Shown in pieces: positions 32,217 through 33,684 of a stretch of 33,684 nucleotides of DNA (positions are counted from its first letter, which is position 1; each line of letters opens with the position of its first letter). Origin of the DNA: Limisphaerales bacterium (lineage in GTDB: Bacteria > Verrucomicrobiota > Verrucomicrobiia > Limisphaerales > UBA1100). Both the position numbers and the translations under genes were made by a program. The stretch is taken from assembly GCA_014382585.1 (NCBI GenBank), contig JACNJL010000065.1:1-33684 (forward strand), written 5' to 3'. A model generated the notes under the pieces. It was not told where the DNA came from, searched no databases, and saw only the letters and a list, made by a program, of their open reading frames with translations.

Positions 32217-32351
32217 CCGTATGCCGCTGGAGTGTACACAAAAACGAGTGGGACGCGAGTAAGAATAAGCCGATTAGGAACGGGTGTTTATAAAAGGTGA
32301 AATTTGCCAGGGTACTGTAAAAATTCTCAGTTATTGTAGTGGACGATTTTT

Positions 32352-32359
32352 GGGGGGGG
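32352..32359. repeat. G8 homopolymer in a divergent promoter region
   Basis: A run of eight G on the plus strand lies between the efflux operon and the lipoprotein gene, 58 bp upstream of the lipoprotein ATG and about 30 bp upstream of its -10 box. Runs of this length are prone to length change. Confidence 0.8.
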
Positions 32360-32388
32360 TAACTATGATGTCTTTTTTCCGGTGTGAT

Positions 32389-32411
32389 TATATTAACCTT
32401 AACTGAAAGGA
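32389..32411 (+). promoter_or_regulatory. -10 box and ribosome-binding site of the terminal lipoprotein gene
   Basis: TATATT (32389-32394) with a poor -35 (TGATGT, 17 bp upstream) is followed by GAAAGGA (32405-32411), 6 bp before the ATG at 32418. This is the clearest Shine-Dalgarno sequence in the window, in contrast to the leaderless pattern elsewhere. Confidence 0.5.
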
Positions 32412-32417
32412 CTCATC

Positions 32418-33684
32418 ATGAATAATAAACTAAACTTTTTCGCGGGTCTACTCACGCTTGTTTTGGCTGTGGGTTGCGGCAAGGACAATCCCGTTGAGTC
32501 GGCTTCGCCAGAAGGTTCCGGCCCGAGCCCTGCCGATGGTGGCGGTGGCGGTGGCGGTGGCGGAAGTGCCTCTCAGGCTAAAGCTTCCCACGTGAAAACG
32601 GAAATGCCTGCGGCCAAGGCTTCACCGCAGAAGACGAGCATGGCCGAGGTGGCCAAGCATCTGGATTTTGGCGGCAGCGCGTTTTCATATAAAAGCAACG
32701 AAGGGGTAAACTCCGCATTGGCCGGATTGTTTGGGATCATCGAGACGATGATGCAGGCCGAGGGTGATCCGCAGGCGATGGCGGTGCTGAAGGTGGTGCA
32801 AAACGTTTATAAGGAATCAGGCTTCACGGATATCAGCGGCACGGGCTCGAGCAGTTTCATCACCGAAAACGGCATTCGGCGCAATGCGATGATGGCTCAT
32901 CATTGGCCGGGGCAGGATAAAGGATTGTTGTGGAAATTGCTGGGCGGCCCGGCGCACCAGTTGGGCGGGCTGAAGCTGATGCCCGCCAACACCGCGTTGG
33001 CGATGCACGGCGATCTCGATGTGGCGGCTGGCTGGGCGTGGATCAAGGCTTTCATGGCGAAACAGGACCCAGCAATGGCACGGGAATTCAACGCCATGCT
33101 CACGCAAATGGCTGACAACAATATGCCGATAGAGGAATTACTCAAATCGCTCGGCGGTGAGGCGGGTGTGTCCGTGGTGTTGCACCCCACCAAGAAGGTG
33201 AAAATGCCCACTGGCGGCAAATGGGAGGTGGACGCCAATGGCAACGAACTATTTGTACAAGAGACCATTACGATCCCTGAGCCGAGCTTCGTATTGGCCG
33301 TGAAGGTGAAAGATACTCTACTTCTGCAAATGCTCGGCGGTATGCTGCAGGCGCAAGGCGCGGAGGAATCCAACATTGACGGGGTGAAAGCACTCACCCT
33401 GATGCCCCCGCCCGGGGAGGACATGCCCTTTCCGCTGAGCCCAACCCTGCTGAAGCTGAGCGATTATCTGGTGTTGACCAGCACCAAGGAATTAGCCGGC
33501 GAATTGGCATCCATTCAGTCGGGCAAATCAAAGGGACTGGCAGGCACGGCGGAATTCCAAAAAGTCACCGCCGGCATGGAGCTGAAGGGTAACCATTTGT
33601 TTTACCTCAGCCCGGCTGTGAAAACGATGGGCTTGAAACTTGTGGAGGAAGCCTTGGCCGGCGAACGGGAATTTCGAGACCCCA
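32418..33684 (+). CDS. Lipoprotein of unknown function, 3' end beyond the window
   Basis: The reading frame stays open from the ATG at 32418 to the window end (422 codons visible). It starts with a lipoprotein signal (LLTLVLAVG-C20), then a low-complexity linker with nine consecutive Gly encoded by GGT/GGC alternation (32538-32564) and an Ala/Lys-rich stretch. The folded part contains repeated short patterns (LLWKLLGGPAHQLGGLKLMP, NTALAMHGDLDVAAGW, LKLSDYLVLTSTKELAGEL) that resemble substrate-free binding or DUF3352-like proteins only loosely. I do not recognise a family with confidence. A strong ribosome-binding site precedes it. It shares its upstream region with the efflux operon, which may indicate common control. 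Confidence 0.8.
   Translation, partial: MNNKLNFFAGLLTLVLAVGCGKDNPVESASPEGSGPSPADGGGGGGGGGSASQAKASHVKTEMPAAKASPQKTSMAEVAKHLDFGGSAFSYKSNEGVNSALAGLFGIIETMMQAEGDPQAMAVLKVVQNVYKESGFTDISGTGSSSFITENGIRRNAMMAHHWPGQDKGLLWKLLGGPAHQLGGLKLMPANTALAMHGDLDVAAGWAWIKAFMAKQDPAMAREFNAMLTQMADNNMPIEELLKSLGGEAGVSVVLHPTKKVKMPTGGKWEVDANGNELFVQETITIPEPSFVLAVKVKDTLLLQMLGGMLQAQGAEESNIDGVKALTLMPPPGEDMPFPLSPTLLKLSDYLVLTSTKELAGELASIQSGKSKGLAGTAEFQKVTAGMELKGNHLFYLSPAVKTMGLKLVEEALAGEREFRDP

Noticed and set aside
1-33684. CRISPR arrays, tRNA or rRNA genes, phage or toxin-antitoxin modules
   Set aside because: I found no spaced identical repeats, no tRNA-like cloverleaf in the short intergenic gaps and no genes of these classes.

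Overview
The window looks like a chromosome segment of a Verrucomicrobiota bacterium, or a close PVC relative. The grounds are the gene content: three DUF1501 Tat-exported proteins, a giant PSCyt1/WD40/DUF1549/DUF1553 cytochrome-like fusion, two DUF1080 proteins, a formylglycine sulfatase, a PPC-domain protein, a DUF6797-type beta-propeller and a leucine-rich-repeat lipoprotein. The noncoding DNA also carries GC-rich hairpin repeats of the kind scattered through such genomes. I saw no rRNA, tRNA, CRISPR array, transposase or phage gene.

Layout. (1) 73-2980, minus: a DUF1501 protein followed by a glycosidase-like propeller protein; a DUF1080 protein diverges from them at 3123. (2) 3866-7604, minus: a small conserved CPKC protein, a second DUF1501 protein and an N,N-dimethylformamidase-like Tat protein, with a candidate small RNA and terminator at 4515-4604 on the plus strand. 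(3) 7665-10058, plus: a UbiA-like membrane protein coupled to a methyltransferase, then an alpha/beta hydrolase. (4) 10223-21771, plus: a pseudopilin-like protein, a sulfatase, the 1145-residue fusion, a DUF1501 protein overlapping a PPC protein, and a DUF6797-type propeller. (5) 21774-23689, minus: DUF1080 then trhO. (6) 23690-25253: a repeat-rich island around an LRR lipoprotein. (7) 25254-25961, minus: an SGNH hydrolase. (8) 26027-32216, minus: a complete tripartite RND efflux operon (outer-membrane factor, adaptor, pump). (9) 32418 to the window end, plus: the start of a lipoprotein gene that runs off the edge.

Most products carry a Sec, lipoprotein or Tat signal, so the window is largely an exported repertoire. 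Sulfatase, DUF1080, SGNH hydrolase and propeller proteins fit breakdown of sulfated or modified polysaccharide. The DUF1501/PSCyt/PPC trio is a recurring PVC gene set of unknown function.

The most unexpected signal is regulatory. Upstream of at least seven genes there is a TTGnnn / 16-18 bp / TAnnnT promoter-like pair whose -10 box ends only 6-8 bp before the ATG, with no Shine-Dalgarno sequence. Three more genes have weaker versions. This implies leaderless mRNAs as a common mode of expression here, and it also fixes several start codons.
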